A DNA stretch of 64,000 nt. Source: Tipula vernalis (taxonomy: Eukaryota > Arthropoda > Insecta > Diptera > Tipulidae). Shown piece by piece: positions 61,906 to 64,000 of this stretch. Position 1 is the stretch's first letter. Each line of letters starts with the position of its first letter. The notes under the pieces were generated by a model that did no database searches, was not told the origin of the DNA, and saw only the letters and a list, made by a program, of their open reading frames with translations. Where the stretch lies: contig OY282559.1 in the NCBI GenBank assembly GCA_958295665.1, forward strand, positions 250,042,764 through 250,106,763. The letters run 5' to 3'. Both the position numbers and the translations under genes were made by a program.

Positions 61906-62327
61906 TATTAAATTTCATAGGATTAGCTTTGTGAAATCCCAAATAGTTTAATTCTTAAAAAGTTTGTGTATTTGGATATTTGTTATTTCAGCATTAAGTT
62001 CAAATATTTGATTTTAATGCATTTTTCGTTGTGCATTAATAAATTCGCCCGGATGTATGCCTTTTTAAACACATCCAAAGGCAATTTTGTTGTTGATTGT
62101 AAAATCTATTATTAATTTAGGATAAACTTCATTCGCATATTTATTTTAGTTATTAAATAAATATCTGTGAGTGAATATTAAAGTAAATAATTATTTTACC
62201 TTTTGCTGTGAATTATGAGTATTTAAATTAAATTTACAATTTTTTAAAAATTAATTCTGGGATTAAATGTTAATAATTTTATTATTATATTGATTTAATA
62301 AAAAAAAACTTCCAAAGGTATAAATAA
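61906..62327. other. A+T-rich spacer before the Tc1 element
   Basis: The left terminal repeat of the following Tc1 element should lie here, as partner of 63,791-63,822, but no match to the words ccaaaagtatttggtcg is present. The element is probably truncated at the 5' side. Confidence 0.4.
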
Positions 62328-63660
62328 ATGGGCAGAAAGTGCGAACTGGCGATCGAATTAAGAGCATCCGTTGTCACGTACACAGAGAGGGGCATTCGCA
62401 TTCTGAAATTGTCCGAAAACTTCAAATTCCGAAGTCTACCGTACAATATGCACTGAAGCGATGTAGAACTCATCCCAAGATCGGCAGGGGCGAACTCGGG
62501 ATACCACTGCAAAGGAGGATGAATATATAGGAATGTTATCCAAGCGTAATAGGAAGTAGACAGCACCTCAAATATTAGCGCAAGTGAACAACGCTCGGGA
62601 AAATAAATTGTCGTTGACTACGATAAAAGGGCGTCTAACAGATCAGAGGTTAAATGGCAGAGTTGCTGTTAAGAAACCACTTCTTTCGATTACAAACCGT
62701 AAAAAAATACTTAATTGGGCAAAGTTCCACCAGAATTGGCAAATGTCACAATGGAGAAAAGCCCTTTGGTTAGAAGAATCAAAATTCGAAATATTTGGAT
62801 CCAAAAGGAGAGTTTACGTTCGACGTCGTCTCGGTGAGAAAATGCTCCCAGACAATATGATTCCTACAATAAAACAGGGGGTGGTTCTGTGATGATATGG
62901 GATTGTTTTGGTAACAATAAAATTGTCGTTGACTACGATAAAAGGGCGTCTAACAGATCAGAGGTTAAATGGCAGAATTGCTGTTAAGAAACCACTTCTT
63001 TCGATTACAAACCGTAAAAAAATACTTAATTGGGCAAAGTTCCACCAGAATTGGCAAATGTCACAATGGAGAAAAGCCCTTTGGTTAGAAGAATCAAAAT
63101 TCGAAATATTTGGATCCAAAAGGAGAGTTTACGTTCGACGTCGTCTCGGTGAGAAAATGCTCCCAGACAATATGATTCCTACAATAAAACAGGGGGGTGG
63201 TTCTGTGATGATATGGGATTGTTTTGGTAACAACAAAGTTGGATATTTGGTCGAAATCACGGGTCGAATGGATCGCTTTGGCTATCTTGCGATCTTGGAG
63301 AAACATACTATCCCATCTGGACTAAAACTAATAGGATGAGGGTTCACGTATAAGTACGACAATGATCCCAAGCACTCACCTAATGTGTGTAAGGATTATT
63401 TATAGCAACAATTTTGTCACCGAAAGCCGAATTTAATGAATTGGCCCCCACAATCGCCCGATCTTAACCCGATAGAGCTCTTGTGGGATCAGTTAGATCG
63501 GGAGCTTCGGAAAACATGCCCAACATCGATGAGAGATTTGCTACTAAAGTTGCAATACGCTTGGAACAAGATTTCATCCGAACAATTAAATAAATTATTG
63601 GACAGAATGCCAAGGCTATGTCAAGCAAAGGGAGGCCACACCGATGAGCGTCCAATTTAA
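62328..63660 (+). pseudogene. Tc1-like transposase with duplicated middle part
   Basis: From the ATG at 62,328 (MGRKCELAIELRASVV), the frames give an HTH block (GHSHSEIVRKLQIPKSTVQY) and NNARENKLSLTTIKGRLTDQ. Then comes WQMSQWRKALWLEESKFEIF, where the family has LWSDESKF: the first catalytic Asp reads Glu here, in both duplicated copies. The second copy continues GGGSVMIWDCFGNNKVGYLV, then YKYDNDPKHS (second Asp) and WPPQSPDLNPIELLWDQLDR (catalytic Glu of DD34E). The first copy ends at a one-base shift in a G run (five G against six in copy 2). Further stops and shifts lie near 62,390, 62,470, 62,560 and 63,337. Confidence 0.85.
62606..63235 (+). repeat. Tandem duplication, 315-bp unit
   Basis: 62,606-62,920 and 62,921-63,235 are almost identical: both begin aattgtcgttgactacgata and run to gattgttttggtaacaa. 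The differences seen are one substitution (cagagttgctg against cagaattgctg), five against six G near 62,880 and 63,196, and one or two in the terminal bases. The junction lies in an aataaaattg context similar to both parental ends, as expected from slippage or unequal exchange. Confidence 0.9.
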
Positions 63661-63790
63661 ATTTTTCACTATTTTTTTTCTTTATTTTTTGTAATGAATT
63701 AGCTCATATGAACTGGTAATTAATTAAATTAATTGAAATAAATTAATATGTTTGTTAAAACGATATAAAAAATTGTTTTAGTTATAAAAA

Positions 63791-63824
63791 CCATATCGAC
63801 CAAATACTTTTGGCCTATAGTGTA
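63791..63824 (+). repeat. Right terminal inverted repeat of the Tc1-like element and TA
   Basis: Ends ...caaatacttttggcctatag followed by tg, next to TA. In reverse complement it starts cactataggccaaaagtatt, the usual form of Tc1-group ends. No left partner in the window. Confidence 0.7.
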
Positions 63825-64000
63825 ATAACATAAGTATTGTGATAACGAAAAAAAAAACAAAATGTCTCGCAGCGGAAGAGATTCGATCCACAGCGCCAGT
63901 GTAATTCTTATATCTAGTGATTGTTTAATTTCGTTTTATGATGATAAGTTTGATGTAAATATTTAAGTATAAAGAGATGTTTAAGTGATATTTCTTATCC
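63825..64000. other. Window end, no recognised feature
   Basis: A short stretch with a run of A near 63,850 and a more G+C-rich patch (63,865-63,897). Nothing can be assigned. Confidence 0.4.

Larger units (their letters stand above)
62328..63824 (+). mobile_element. Tc1-like element with internal tandem duplication, left end missing
   Basis: A plus-strand Tc1 transposase pseudogene is followed by a right terminal repeat (reverse complement cactataggccaaaagtatt then tggtcgatatgg, at 63,791-63,822) and TA (63,823-63,824). The cac...ggccaaaagtatttgg form is typical of Tc1 ends. The left repeat is not found. A 315-bp duplication in the coding region makes the element longer than usual. Confidence 0.82.

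Noticed and set aside
63865..63897. Possible tRNA T-arm (gattcgatcc context)
   Set aside because: The 5' half of a tRNA cloverleaf, an acceptor stem and an anticodon arm could not be found around it.

Overview
The window is A+T-rich eukaryotic DNA, most likely from an insect. It carries mariner and Tc1 transposases, Ty3/gypsy elements (one of errantivirus type with an env-like remnant), CR1-like and RNase H-bearing non-LTR retrotransposons, and a P-element/THAP9-type transposase. I recognise no host gene, tRNA, rRNA or CRISPR array. Nearly all coding sequence belongs to mobile elements, and most copies are frameshifted, truncated or nested in one another. This fits an old, repeat-rich intergenic or heterochromatin-like region. 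The species cannot be named from the sequence.

Layout 1-24 kb. A partial LTR opens the window (1-170). A tandem array of about 155-bp units (3.97-7.44 kb) is split by a decayed RNase H-bearing non-LTR retrotransposon (4.72-7.16 kb). A minus-strand mariner scrap (8.06-8.31 kb) adjoins a minus-strand errantivirus-like element (8.3-13.3 kb) with env, integrase, RNase H, RT, protease and gag remnants, itself split by a 5'-truncated non-LTR piece (11.8-12.4 kb). At 14.8-17.0 kb a second non-LTR remnant is interrupted by a 1.1-kb mariner with terminal inverted repeats; the host reading frame resumes when the mariner and one TA are discounted. A dispersed repeat lies at 19.9-20.4 kb and an RNase H-type non-LTR 3' end at 22.6-23.4 kb.

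Layout 24-45 kb. A nearly complete CR1-like retrotransposon occupies 24.07-28.75 kb on the minus strand. A P-element-type transposase gene lies at 31.55-34.77 kb with a separate THAP exon, a 632-bp intron holding a small inverted-repeat element, and one in-frame stop. Beside its start is a 626-bp inverted-repeat structure with an inner hairpin. At 39.8-41.6 kb two arrays of one 108-bp satellite face each other in opposite orientation. A degraded minus-strand gypsy element (42.3-44.5 kb) ends in an LTR that is inverted relative to the one at base 1.

Layout 45-64 kb. Small inverted-repeat elements (45.35, 48.50 kb), a 2.3-kb segment between 24-bp direct repeats (46.1-48.4 kb) and hairpins lead to a mariner-type element (49.28-55.07 kb) split by a structurally complete 4.6-kb gypsy element with LTRs, a primer-site candidate and a polypurine tract. 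The right end holds a mariner C-terminal scrap, a second copy of the RNase H-type non-LTR family, a truncated Tc1 gene, a gag-like scrap, another palindromic repeat cluster (61.3-61.9 kb), and a Tc1 element with a 315-bp internal tandem duplication.

The genes do not form a pathway; the window is a record of successive insertions. From 24 to 55 kb every large element with an assignable orientation is on the minus strand, which makes the region a candidate, untested, for a small-RNA-producing TE cluster. The most unusual objects are the two palindromic satellite clusters, the THAP gene intron with duplicated splice boundaries, and the two clean nested insertions.
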